Positions 12,028 through 24,555 of a stretch of DNA of 64,000 nt are shown in pieces. Source of the DNA: Caenorhabditis remanei (lineage: Eukaryota > Nematoda > Chromadorea > Rhabditida > Rhabditidae); NCBI RefSeq assembly GCF_010183535.1, contig NC_071333.1:6632587-6696586 (forward strand), given 5' to 3'. Position 1 is the first letter of the stretch, and each line of letters starts with the position of its first letter. The position numbers and the translations under genes are program-made. A model generated the notes under the pieces. The model was not told the DNA's origin, did not search any database, and saw nothing but the letters and a program-made list of their open reading frames with translations.

Positions 12028-15000
12028 TCAGAAAAAGTTGAGAATTGACATAATTGAGTCATTATCACGATAGGCTACAGGTACAATAAGGAGGCAGATG
12101 ATAGTGAACAATGTTGCAGTACAAAACAGACAAAGCAGAAGTCGATCGACCACAGAAGCCAGTTGTTGCCACTGCCATTGGATTCGGGATCTTTCGTCGA
12201 GAATCTGAAATTATTGTTTAAAAATTTTATAATTTGGTACTAGTAACCATATTGTCAATTTCAAATCTTTATTATTTCAATCCCACATTTACGACCAGAA
12301 AATATGAAACAATTTCTAGGAAGCCCTCCAAAATTACACGTCCCCTATTAGTGACAGCTGCTGTCTATTGCCTCCTCATTTCACACCGATATGCGGCAAA
12401 CCTGCCCGCGTTTAATTTGCAACACACAGAGAAGAGGCATGCGGGGGTATAGCTCAGTGGTAGAGCGCTCCCTTAGCATGGGAGAGGGCTGGGGTTCAAT
12501 TCCCCATACCTCCAGAAACTTTTTTTCTTTTTTGTTTTAGTTTATAGCATTAAGAGGCACTATCTGTAAGAGTGAGAATGTTTGTGTTGGGCCTTGGCAC
12601 AGTTGCAAAAAGTTGTTTCAATCCAAACTCTTTTTACAGCATATGTACCCCTATGGTAGTGACTTACAAAAAATATGTCACCAGTCCTCTATGACGTCAT
12701 CATAGGAAAATATGCCCAATAATCGACTTTTCACCCAAAAATTCATAAAAATTTCAATTTTTCAAATAACTTTAGGAAACTTTGGCAACATGTTAGGAGT
12801 GATTTTGACTACCTCTACACAAATTTTCAGCCCCTCAGACACCCCAGAAACCATTCAAGTTAATTCCATTTTCATGTTTTTCCAACTTTTCTCGAAAAAT
12901 CCCTCTAGAAGTACTCAAATTTCAAATCGTATTCGTATTCTCCGCAAAAAGTTTTATTAGGTCCAGTAAAAATCATCAAAAAACCATTGCACCATTTTGA
13001 GATTTTTTGGTTTTTTCAAAAATCACATAAGGGTCCCCCCTTATGAAAAAAAAATTTTCACGAAAAATTCAAAGAAAAAATTTGTTCCGAAAATAATCAG
13101 AATATTGAGAAAAGACTTAGAATAAACCAATTCCAAGATTATACATCTCAGAAATTGGTTTGAACCAATTTCGTTTTTTTCTTCATCGAAATTTTTTCCC
13201 ATTTTTTGACGTTTTCATCAATATTTTGTACTGAAGTACACAAATTTCAAGTAATGTACTTGATACTCGCTAAATTTAACAAATAATCAAAATAAGACAA
13301 ATGAAAAACCATTGGACCATTTTGAGATATTTTCATTTATTTCGAAAATCACATAAGGGTCCCCCCCCATGGAACACAATTTTTATCGAAAAAATATTTA
13401 AACATTATTTTGATTTAAAAACGTTCAGAACATTGATGCAATATTACAAGACGTTTAGTAAAAGAGTTTTGAACGTTTTTAAATCAAAATAATGTTTAAA
13501 TATTTTTTCGATAAAAATTGTGTTCCATGGGGGGGACCCTTATGTGATTTTCGAAATAAATGAAAATATCTCAAAATGGTTCAATGGTTTTTCATTTGTC
13601 TTATTTTGATTATTTGTTAAATTTAGCGAGTATCAAGTACATTACTTGAAATTTGTGTACTTCAGTACAAAATATTGATGAAAACGTCAAAAAATGGGAA
13701 AAAATTTCGATGAAGAAAAAAACGAAATCGGTTCAAACCAATTTCTGAGATGTAAAATCTTGGAATTGGTTTATTCTAAGTCTTTTCTCAATATTCTGAT
13801 TATTTTCGGAACAAATTTTTTCTTTGAATTTTTCGTGAAAATTTTTTTTCATAAGGGGGGACCCTTATGTGATTTTTGAAAAAACCAAAAAATCTCAAAA
13901 TGGTGCAATGGTTTTTTGATGATTTTTACTGGACCTAATAAAACTTTTTGCGGAGAATACGAATACGATTTGAAATTTGAGTACTTCTAGAGGGATTTTT
14001 CGAGAAAAGTTGGAAAAACATGAAAATGGAATTAACTTGAACGGTTTCTGGGGTGTCTGAGGGGCTGAAAATTTGTGTAGAGGTAGTCAAAATCACTCCT
14101 AACATGTTGCCAAAGTTTCCTAAAGTTATTTGAAAAATTGAAATTTTTATGAATTTTTGGGTGAAAAGTCAATTATTGGTCATATTTTCCTATGATGACG
14201 TCATAGAGGACTGGTGACATATTTTTTGTAAATCACTACCATAGGGGTACATATGCTGTGAAAAGAGTTCGGATTGAAACAACTTTTTGCAACTGTGCCA
14301 AGAGGAATCCTCATCTTACAGACAACGCCTCTTAAATGATTAATAGTAATAGTTTTTCCAACAAAATTTACAAAGGATACTCACTTCTTCTCGGATTTCA
14401 TGTTGCTGAAGACTTCTGTAAACCCTCTTCAATATCCTCCTAAACCTTGTTTCAAATTCTGTCAACACTGAATTTGATGATGCAGATATTCTTGGCATTA
14501 TCTGAAATTTTCCATTTGGATATTATCAAGCAAAAGATAATACTTACGCCATCACTAACAACCCGTCCTAAGAAAGTACTCTCACTCGCGAAATCTTCTC
14601 TTATTGTCGACCCATTCATTGGCTTTGAATCGGCAACCAGTGAGCTCATTATTGATTCTGCGTAAATGTGCTGAAAAATTCTTTTTGATTCATGGAACAA
14701 AAAACTAGAACACATACCACAAGTGGATCCATACACTCGCACTCTCGATTTGCATTTTGTTCTTTTGATTTCGCTCTAACATTTGACATGTTTTTCACTC
14801 TTTTCAAATCTCGAAGAATTGAACTTCGACGAATTGTTGACTTTTTACTCTGCAACATTAGTTTGATACAAAACTATAACAGATGGTATGTCATACCTGT
14901 GATGCTTTCAATAAGGCTATACTATCTGGCTCTCTAATCGACATCCTCATAAATGTCGCCAGATATCCTAATATCCACTTTTGCATCCACGCTGGAACAT

Positions 15001-18000
15001 GTCTTCCCTGATTTGCTGCTCCATTTCGATGCATGTTTAGAGTAATTACGTTGACACATGTAGCGAGACACACCATGAGTAAAGAAGATACATAGTACAT
15101 TCCTAAAATATACATGTTGTCATTTGTTAGAACGAAGAATTGACTCACCAATTAGAGGGACTCCTTCAGATGTCGGAGGAATGGACTCAGTAATTGATTG
15201 GAGATAAACACCCATAGAGAGCAATGTGGTGATGATCATATTGATTTTTTCTCCGGTTTCTGGAGGCATCAAGAATCCAAGAACAGCCATGGAGGAGATG
15301 AGAACGCAGGGAACAATCTAAAATGGATAAAACGAATGTGTACTCAATAAATGTGTACTTACATGATTAAAAACATAAAATAATGGTCTTCTATGCATAT
15401 GAATCCTAATTACAATTGTTGGCCAATCACTATTGGTATCTGATGGAAATCTTACAACTTCCCGTACAGCTGTCATATCGACAAGATCGAATTCACTGTT
15501 ATTCATGTAACTCGACAGATCCCCCTTATCGGTGTTTAACCCAAGATTGATCTCTGTGATGTCATGGGACCACGATGCGAATTTGAGATCACATTGCTGA
15601 AAGTGTCGTTTTTCTTGTAGTTAGTCACCACTACTTTTCCCATACCTGATCATCAAATGGATAATATCTGACTCGTATTGGACACGAACTCCGGAACAAT
15701 GCGGAAAATAGCCATGTCACATTCCCATCACTTGTCACCATCACATCCGTTGAAACAAGAGACGCATAATATTCGCGAATCGCACTGAAAACGGGTTTTA
15801 TATGAGAGATTAGAAGATTTCTCTGCTGTAGCAAGAACTAGCTTATATATATATTTTAATAGTGATCCAATGGAGATATGCGGGGGTATAGCTCAGTGGT
15901 AGAGCGCTCCCTTAGCATGGGAGAGGGCTGGGGTTCAATTCCCCATACCTCCAGAAACGTTTTTTGTTATTATTTTTGATACGTGCTATAATTACTTCTG
16001 CAATTGGTTTTGATTCCATCCCTTTTTTCTTGGAAACAGTTTTTGCGCAGCTTGGGAAATACCAGTTCTAAAACATAATTTGAAACTGCAGTCATGCATG
16101 AAGCACATCATGTTTCAAAAGTGCCCGAGACAAATGTCATTCCAGAGATCACTCCCTCGCTATCTCATTATAATTAACCCCATACCCTCTTCATCTCTAA
16201 TTCCATATTCTTTTTTTTATGTCTCTTTTATATTTGAATCGAATGATTTGCTCTCCCCCGCTTTTGCTTCTGTCAGTTTTGATTTTCATAAAAAATAACA
16301 TGCAAATTCAATGTACTTGGGAGCGCAGTTGTGTCAAATTATGCAAAACATTGTGTGATTTTCTTAGAAACTAGGTTTTTTGGTTTTGGAGTAAAAAACG
16401 CACTTTCAAAAGTTTCCAGGCGCAGAAAAAAATAGAACGCCTCGGGGCTTGTTTTTTGTCAAAACTAATACTAATTTGCATGCACATCAAACCCGAAAAA
16501 GTGTGGGGACGAGTCTTATTTTCTGCGCGACCCCACATTTTTTCTCACTTTTCTGTTTTTTCTTTTGTTTGGTTGGGTTCGCAACCAAATTGAAATATTT
16601 ATCTGAATGAACGTTGTAACGTTGGGCTGGTCGTCTCGGTTGCTGATATGTAAGCCACCGAGTTTGTTTCTGTGTGTTGGCTCAAAAACATACGGAGCAA
16701 CAGCAGCAGGAGCAAAGAGAAAAATGAGAGCTTCGACCCCTTAAGAAGGATGAGACGACCGTTCACGAGCCAAAAACAAGTAATTATTTTGTTTTCATTT
16801 GACTAACAGCTCAACGCAAAACGGCGAGAAAAGACCCTAGGATTAGAATTACGTTTTTGCCCCTTCATTTTTCTTTTCACACACCGGTATTTTCATAAAT
16901 TAAAACTCATCAATTTGGTCTATGAGTTTTGTTGGGATCAGAATGAATTATTTCAAAGAAAAAAGCAGGAATCTAAGAATACTATGAAAAGAGCGAGACA
17001 GAAAAAAAACCCGGAAGATTTGCGTTCTATTCAATAGACAAATGAAGAGGTTCTATCTGTTTTTCAAGCCAATTGAATACTTATAAGTGGGAAAATCTCA
17101 AGATTATTCAGATACAGATAATATAATAGAACTCACTTATTAACAAGAATGATGTCAGGTTTCCAGATTCTGGCGTGTGGGATATATATCGCTTTTATAT
17201 CAGACCACAACGTTTCATTCCAGGATAATCTCGGATCCATCCAGTTTATGTTTAGCCAACTCCTTGTAGTCAACGCCTGGTTTCGCTCATCCTGAAAAAT
17301 AAGAGTTCATCATTGTGAGCTTTATTCTGTTGTTGCGCGACCGAAAACTAGAAATTCCATTAAAAATTATTTTAAAAATGTCTTCTTACCAAACGTACCA
17401 TTGGTACTTATTTTGAGCTATTCTCGAACAAACATTTTTACAGAGTTTCACTCCAAAAGGAAAAAAAAAGAAAACTCTTGAAATGCTCCTAAGTGGAATT
17501 CAGATTAAGAACCAAAACACTCATGTACCAAAAAAGGAAAAAAAAAACACAATTACAACTTTCACAAATTTGCTTCTTTTTTCCTTACTTACCATTTCTA
17601 CAATTTGATTCAACAGGAAGCCGAATGTGACATTTGTTGGTTGCGAATGATGTATACATGGTCTCACATCTTTTTCGTATATCGTATGATCCAAGAGTGA
17701 CCGATACAAAGCCTCCTCGGTTCCATCAATTGAGCCCTCTGAAACAAGAAAAATGGAACTTTTCTTGGGTCTCGCTTTTATGGAAGCATTAGAAGACCCA
17801 AATTCGTCCCATGGGATCATAATGATGAACATCTACATTTTTATCACAACAACACAATCTTTTGTTTTACTTTGTCTTCCTCTCCTGCTCCTTTTCAAAC
17901 AAGTTGTTGGGAGAAATTTTACAACTGTGTTGCCCCCAACTCAAATCCAATTTGCCAAATTACATCGTTTTCGTTGTTTTCTGAACTTTGCCCCGGCACA

Positions 18001-18808
18001 CCCCATCGCCGACCGCCCTATTCTTATTTCTTCTCTTCTCACTGCTTCCTACAAATCAAAACGACGGTGGATCGAGGCATCTAGAAGCTATAAAATAACC
18101 CCAAAAACTAGTTAGAGTAATGCATTTCTTTCAGTGGACACACCTATAGTTTCCGCAGGACCATTCGACACCAACTACTAGTCCTTAACTCGTCCCGTCA
18201 CATTTTGTTTGATGAGCTTTTGGAGAAGAGACATCAAAGGATATTGAATCTATTTATGCTCAAAAACAACAAGAGTGGAAGAACCGGAAGAGAAAGAGGG
18301 GGTTTTGGCTTTGAGGATTGGAAAACTGGATGGAATATAAAAGAAAAATGAAAAAGGGGAATCTTGTGACTTTGAATTTTGACTTGATGTCATATCAAGA
18401 ATAAAAATGAATGACAGTTCTGGGTGGATTGACATCTGAAAACTCACTTGTTCGAAGGGCTTTTTCCAATCGATTTGGGTCAAAGTTAAGCATTGGAACA
18501 ACTGCGGGGACATGTTCTTGTTCAGATGATAATGATGATAGTTTTGATATCGTTCCTAATGAAGTCTCCTCGTTGGGGACTGTGAGTTTTCTGAAAATTG
18601 TTAATTATTCATATTTCACAGACATCAATGCATACGCTTCTGCAATCTCGAAATGTTCTTCTTTCCCGTCGGTATCATTAGTCTGTCTACTATCCAGTAA
18701 GGAGAATAACACTCGATTCTCGACATTCTTCATTCCAACTATTCCACATGGTACAAGTTCAATGATTAGAAGAATACAAAAAGTTGGACACGAATAACAT
18801 ATGACCAT
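12028..18808 (-). CDS. Cys-loop ligand-gated cation channel subunit, 641 aa
   Basis: A pentameric neurotransmitter-gated channel subunit of the nicotinic-like superfamily, plasma membrane. Twelve exons: 18808-18624, 18590-18448, 17738-17593, 17291-17137, 15784-15646, 15596-15363, 15317-15149, 15102-14897, 14849-14718, 14670-14548, 14501-14385 and 12204-12028; the frame is maintained to the stop. Residues 1-25 are a signal peptide. The Cys-loop is C244-x13-C258 ([15 protein letters not shown]). TM1 is about 327-350, TM2 about 358-380 preceded by GEK (the glutamate typical of cation-selective channels), TM3 about 388-410 and TM4 about 604-625. A long basic cytoplasmic loop lies between TM3 and TM4. 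No vicinal CysCys is seen in loop C, so it is a non-alpha type. Introns 11 and 5 carry tRNA genes, and intron 11 also a large palindrome. The first exon junction (AT|GTCTGT) is a weak donor. Probably an lgc/acr-class gene; the exact name is not assigned. Confidence 0.9.
12443..12514 (+). tRNA. tRNA-Ala (anticodon AGC)
   Basis: A 72-nt cloverleaf on the strand opposite the host gene, inside its last intron. The acceptor stem GGGGGTA pairs with TACCTCC and includes the G3-U70 wobble that marks alanine tRNAs; the discriminator is A. The anticodon arm CTCCC-TTAGCAT-GGGAG gives AGC. The A box (TAGCTCAGTGG) and B box (GGTTCAATTCC) are intact, no intron is seen, and a T-run pol III terminator follows within 6 nt. 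Confidence 0.97.
12550..14335. mobile_element. 1.8-kb TTAA-flanked palindromic (foldback) element, non-autonomous
   Basis: Two near-identical inverted arms, about 12550-13430 and 13468-14335, are separated by a loop of roughly 37 nt. Each end reads TTAA then GAGGC..TCTGTAAGA, so TTAA is probably the target-site duplication. Within each arm a roughly 70-bp unit recurs imperfectly (about 12973-13050 and 13301-13370 on the left), ending in CACATAAGGGTCCCCCC. There is no transposase frame; the open frames inside are arm translations. This layout fits the TTAA-type palindromic repeat families known in C. elegans (Repbase PALTTAA group, from memory). The arms differ at only scattered positions, suggesting a young insertion or ongoing homogenisation. 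It lies in an intron of the receptor gene. Confidence 0.9.
15882..15953 (+). tRNA. tRNA-Ala (anticodon AGC), second copy
   Basis: All 72 nt are identical to the copy at 12443-12514, with the same short flanks (ATGC before, GAAAC after) and a T-run terminator. It lies in intron 5 of the same receptor gene, again on the opposite strand. The limited flanking identity suggests a small local duplication. All identity elements are intact, so it should be functional. Confidence 0.97.
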
Positions 18809-21800
18809 AAAGAATATTTACGAAGTTGAGACCGACGACTGGACTGGGTAGCCAATTTGAGAAGCCGACGACAACGTCGAAGGGGACGGATGGGCGGAGA
18901 AGAGTAGAAGAAGAAGAAGAAGCAGGAGGTCCTCTCTTCTGACGTACGTGACGTGGAGTGCGAATGTGATGGTGTGGAAGAGAGCACAAAAAAAGATGGA
19001 AAAAGGAGCTAGAGAGAAGGCAGAGCTCGACGAGCAAGTTTTGAACGGTGGCACGGCTCGTCGAGTTGGAAAGGGCGGAGTTTGGAACGACGAAGATGTC
19101 CGGAGGAGAGAAGAAAGCGTGGGGAACATGGAGAAACGACAAGTTTCATATTCTGTTTTTTTGTCATAATCACGGGAAAATATTGATAGGGAATACGTGG
19201 TACACTGTCTAGATACCGAAAGTCTATTCAGGGTTTCAGTAAACAACATCGACAAAAACTAGTTCACTCGTGGTAACGTCAAATAAAAATGTTACAATTC
19301 AGTTTCAATTCAAAAAGTGCACATGGAACATAACGAGATAATTGGATGTAAAATGAACAAACTCATCTGTTTGGATACTGTATAATAAAACATTTTTGCA
19401 TAGTGTCAACAGTATGGAACAGCGATACTGAGTATATCTTACAGAACCTCCCTCCAATTTACACCAATTCAAATGCTTATTTCTTCAAAATGAACTTTTC
19501 TTCATCTTTGGTTTAAGATGAAAAGTAGGTAACAAATTAGTCATCCTACAGAAACAAACATGTAGAGATAAAGAGACAAAGAGATTTCGGGGTGGGGATG
19601 CTCTTCCACCTGTTGAGACATTTCAAGATGTTGTATATACACTACTGAGGATGTTTGTGTTGAGCAGGATCCTGTGCCAACCCCACAGCCTACCCCATCC
19701 TCTTATCACCCCCTATTTCCGTCCTCTTTTGTTTGCCACTACAACGGCAGGAAAAAAGAAGTCACCCTCATTTTCCTTCATTTTCATTTCTTAACTTAAA
19801 AGTTTTAGGTTTTCATAAATTTGAACTTTGTCAGATTCTTCATCTACTTTCAAATGAAGCAGATTGTCAAATGGATACGGACGTTTTTCTCGTGGTGAGT
19901 GATGAAGAGGGTATCCGATAATTGAATTGTATCCAGATCCAATAAAATTCTAGAACCAGTTCTGTACTTTTTAGTTATTGTACGGTATTGAGTGATTGAT
20001 GTCTCAAAAATCAAGGGAATATTAATAATAGTACGCAACAATAGTGTAACTTTTTGGATAATTCAGCTTTTCAGACATTCAATCAGATTTCTGACTATAA
20101 TTTTATTTTTTTTTATTTTTTTTTTTTTTCCGATTGCGTAGTAAAATTAAAGTTCTACGATACAGATTTTTATTAAATCCATTTTTAGACTGATGTATTA
20201 CTGACGTTACCAAAAGTCAATAAGTAAATACACAAGGAGATTTCTGTTCAGAAATCATATCTTACGTATTAAAAACTCTACAAGCTCAGTATTCATCTGG
20301 ATTATACGATCAAACGTGTATGTTTCGAATTTTCCTCCAGTTATTTTTATTCACTTTATCTAGGTTAGACGTAAATTCTCTTTCATCTTTTCTAGATTTT
20401 TCTTTTCTGTGTAAAAACGACTATAAATTCACAGTCCTCTCTGTTAGTTACTATAACTTCAGTTGTAGTCTCATTTGTGTTTCGTTGGTCATTTACGGCA
20501 TCTTGATTGAGAAAAAATGACAATACAACGTCTTTTTTTCTGTTCCACCTCTTTAATTGTGTCTCAAAATGGGTATCATTGTTTCTCTCCCACTAATTTC
20601 TGTTTTATCTCTGATTTACCTTTTATTGATTATTTTTTGCAAGACTGTCTACGTCTAATCTTTCCGTAAATCGTCCGTTATCTCTCTCAAATCTTTTTTT
20701 GATCAGAAAGAGACAAAGACAGTGAAAAATTTGTCAATACAGTGCTGACAACTCTATTTGATTTGCGCAACGAATTCTCGCTTTTCTTCACTAGAGAAAG
20801 TACTCTCACTATTTTTTGTTTCCATCTATTTCTCGACTGTCTAGTACATATTACTTTTTATTGTTATTTTCCACCTTCTAGCCCATGCTAACTATGAGTC
20901 ACTTCTTCCAAAAGTCAAAAAAAATCTAAAGAAAACAGTGGAGGTGGTGGCATGTGTAATTCCGTCGATATTGCCGATTTTAATCGTGGTATGCCCGATG
21001 GAAAGCTGGTTGTCCCATGTCATTCCTATTCTTCACCTCCAATTTTTTCAATGAGCAACCTATTCGAGAAAATCAAAAGAATAGCTTTGCGTGGGCGATT
21101 CGGAGACTTTTGTTTGACCACGTGTATTATGAACACCTCCCTGTTGACAAACACAGCTGTGTAATACGGTGAAAACTGTCAACTAATCACTCTTGTTTTA
21201 ACTTTTTTGGACTTTCAACTTTTTTTGTTTCAAACGCTAAGAATTTAGAAAATATTACATTCTAGTGAATTCAATTTAAGTTAGAATGCACTGAGATAGA
21301 TTGGGACATCTAGAGTCTCTAGATATAATTAGAAAAGCTTAGATAGTCTAAAAACTTGTCCATTTGTAATAACTTTACTAGAACTTGAAATTTCGTTTCT
21401 GTCCGGTAGCCCAAATCACGAAAAAAAAAATTTGCAAGATATCTGCGCAACCAATCTCTTATCAACCCGATCAGATCGGTAACGTTTTCTTTTCAAGACT
21501 TCTGTTTTTTTTTTCACATCGTCCAATCAATTTACCTTCGATCAGGTAACGCGTTAATAGTAATTTTATGAGTCATTCGTGCTAAAACGTGTCTTGACTG
21601 TGACGTATTGCCGTCGCATTGTACTCATGACCTCCTCTGCCACTGTTTGCAATTTGCATTTCGCATTTCGCATGACTTTCTCCTTCTCTCCCAGCTTCAG
21701 CTAAACGCTTGTTATATATTTTGTGGTCAAAGCGTCTCGTTTTTCCGTCTAAAGTACTCAACAAGGACATACTTCTGGTTTTGTAGCCCCCGTCTCTTAG

Positions 21801-22050
21801 CCAGTATTGTACTTTTTATAACCTTTCCTTTCTTCACCATCGTTTTTATCATCTATCAATTGGATTGTTGTCTCCCTGTCTCCTCACGTCCTATTCACTC
21901 CTCATTTTCTTGACAGATATGAGAAGGGACAATGGGCAGTAGCGTGTTCTCATATTCAAGTGTTTCACTGACCTTGAGACAAAATACGTCTACCCTTTCA
22001 TGAAAATCGACTTTTTTCCAAGAGTAAACATTCAATTCAGGTTGTTCAAC
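18809..22050. other. 3.2-kb intergenic region between the divergent receptor and gpa-12 genes
   Basis: The shared upstream region of two divergently transcribed genes. About 18830-19100 is GC-richer with long frames on both strands, including a GAA-type repeat near 18905; these are compositional. There is a long T tract at 20101-20150. A 70-codon plus-strand frame at 20952-21164 starts MCNSVDIADFNRGMPDGK and looks mildly protein-like, but has no partner exon and no recognisable domain. No gene is called. Confidence 0.55.
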
Positions 22051-23623
22051 ATGGTATGCTGCTTTGGCAAGAAAGATGAACGGACCAAAACCATTGAGAA
22101 AGAATTGCACAAAGAACGAAAAATTATGAGAAGACAAGTGAGTGGTCATAAGGAATAAAAAATATTTATCAATTTGCTTTTTTTTTTAGATAAACTTACT
22201 TCTTCTCGGATCTGGAGAATCTGGAAAATCCACATTTGTAAAACAGATGCATATCATTCATGGAGCTGGAGAGTTTACAGCAGATGAAGTTAGAGCATAT
22301 AGACAACAGATTTATCAGGTGGGAAATGCTGATGAATAATCATTTGAAAGTTTATATATGTTCAGAATGCAATCAGTGCAATGCGAGTATTGTTAGATGC
22401 CCGAAATAAATTAGGAATAGCATGGGAAGATCCTAAACGACAAGTCGAAGTAGAGAAAGTGATGAGGTGAGTATTTCAGTTTCTAAGATAATACTAGTCT
22501 GCAAATCCGAAAGCTATGTAATATATTTATATCCGGATCAAAAATGATTAGCCTAGTTTTCGCATATCACCTTCAAATATTGTACATGTGAGCGGAAAAT
22601 ATTTTTTCAGATTCACAGTTGGCGACTTATTGAAAGGTATAGATTTTACCACATTTGTTGAGGTTGCTCCAATTATTAGTGACTTTTGGAATGATGCTGC
22701 AATCAGAAAAACTTACGAACAGAGGAACTTATTTCAAATTGTAAGTCACATCTCACTCAAGATTTATTCAATACCACTTGTTTTCCAGAGTGATTCTTGT
22801 CAATATTTCTTTGAACATATTCCACGAATCGCCATGCCTGATTTCTATCCAACCAATCGAGACATTTTATTCTGCCGAAAAGCAACACGAGGAATCTCTG
22901 AGCACATATTCGAAATAAACAAGATCCCATTTAGGTAAGTTCTTTGTTTTATCGCCCATAGATCATCGTTTTATCAGGTTCATTGACGTCGGCGGTCAAC
23001 GATCACAACGCCAAAAATGGTTCCAATGTTTCACAGACATCACAAGTATTTTGTTCATGGTGGCGAGTAATGAATACGATCAGGTTGAAGATCACTTCAC
23101 ATTTCGCCTTGTTTACAATATAATTTCAGGTGATTCTCGAAGACAGACGGACAAATCGAGTGGTAGAGTCACGATCTGTTTTTGAGACGATTGTCAACAA
23201 CAGAGCGTTTTCAAATGTCTCGATTATTTTGTTCATGAACAAAAATGATTTATTGCAAGAGAAAGTGCCGAAGTCGGATATTCGCCAGTATTTCACAGAT
23301 TTCACCGGTGATCATACTTTAGTGAGTTTGGAAAATGTGTGACAGAGTTAACGTTCTACAACTTTTTCCTGAAACAACATGTCTTTTCAAATATATTTAG
23401 AGATGAAATTACATAATTATTCTCTCCAACAAAAAAATTATTTTAGGTACGAGATGTCCAATTCTTCCTTGTTGACAAATTTGAAGCTTCCCGACGTGAT
23501 CGTGCTCGACCGTTCTTCTATCACTTCACAACTGCTGTCGATACTGAAAACATCAGACGAGTATTCCGAGATGTGCGAGAAAGTATTCTGGAGCAAAACT
23601 TGAAAACTCTCATGATGCAATGA
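22051..23623 (+). CDS. gpa-12: Heterotrimeric G protein alpha subunit, G12/13 class, 355 aa
   Basis: A GTP-binding switch at the inner plasma membrane. Family members act through RhoGEFs; in worms GPA-12 is reported in RHO-1/RHGF-1 and PLC-beta/PKC-delta epidermal immune signalling. Exons: 22051-22137, 22190-22318, 22366-22466, 22611-22740, 22789-22934, 22978-23083, 23130-23321 and 23447-23623. Motifs: P-loop GSGESGKST, switch I RKATRG with its catalytic Arg, switch II DVGGQR with Gln, NKND, and TTAVD for guanine recognition. The C-terminus [11 protein letters not shown] is of G12/13 type and has no pertussis-toxin cysteine. MVCC offers palmitoylation cysteines but no myristoylation glycine. 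A TTCAATTCAG acceptor ends 10 nt before ATG, suiting SL1 trans-splicing. AATAAA lies at 23857-23862. Confidence 0.97.
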
Positions 23624-24555
23624 GAGGCTAATTTTACCACATTATTTGTTCTGTATTTTTGTTTACAAACCTATTCCTTTAATTTCGTTTTTTTTCCAAA
23701 TCAAAAGCATCAATTTCCTTCAAAGTAAGGGTGTTCCTGCCAGTTAATGATGTGAAACTTATTTGTCCATGTGATTCAGTTCAACGCAATTTCCTTGGTT
23801 TATCTTTCCGTCGTATTTTGTAAAATAATATCATTTTTGTGCATACTTATAGTAATAATAAAGTTTGTTACAATTCAATGCAGCTGGTCATTTTATCAGA
23901 AATGAAAACAGCTCACCTTTCAAGAAAAGTTTCCAATCAAGGTGTGTTCGAAGTATGCAAATATAAACATGGTTTCGAGAAAATTGCATGTTTGCACTAT
24001 GGAAAAAAAACCAGGATAAAAGTAACAATGACCATAACGACGTAATACATTAAAAGTAAAAGTTTGGATGAAAAGTGAACTTTAATTTTGTTTGGAAATG
24101 TTTGTGAACGTTTAGAAAACTAAAGTTCAAAATTGTACGGTTTATGCAAAACATTGAACATGACACAGATCGGTGTTATTAATTACGAAACAAGCACTAA
24201 CTGATGTCTTTCATAATTACAATTTTTAGTTACCCTTTCCAAATATCACATTTGTACTATGTTATTTTTCGCGGTGTCCCTCAAAGAAGAAACGGCGAAT
24301 TTGAGACACTCACTAAAGATATGTGTATGTTTTTTGCCGTGACTCATGCCAAAAGAGGCGTGCTTTCATCCCAATTTTAGAGCGTGGAAAAGGACGACGC
24401 CGGACAAGGGGAACATATTGGTTAGCACGATACTTGTATATAATAGTAGCCACTGCTGCACAGAAACGGACACACCCCCGTTCAAACATTCTAAACACCG
24501 TCCGTCGCACACTTCGTCTTCAGTTGTCACTACTGATACGGTTCACTTATTCGCA
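23624..24555. other. Intergenic region: gpa-12 3' UTR and next promoter
   Basis: The first ~240 bp hold the gpa-12 3' UTR and AATAAA. The rest is the likely promoter of the downstream ZP-like gene. Frames around 24313-24568 on both strands are overlapping noise in a GC-richer patch. Confidence 0.6.

Noticed and set aside
12712..13879. Three plus-strand frames inside the palindrome
   Set aside because: They are translations of the inverted arms, with mirror copies and no transposase motifs.
18759..19255. Several overlapping frames on both strands, up to 145 codons
   Set aside because: Low-complexity Ser/Leu runs from GAA-type repeats; no splice continuity; lies upstream of the receptor start.
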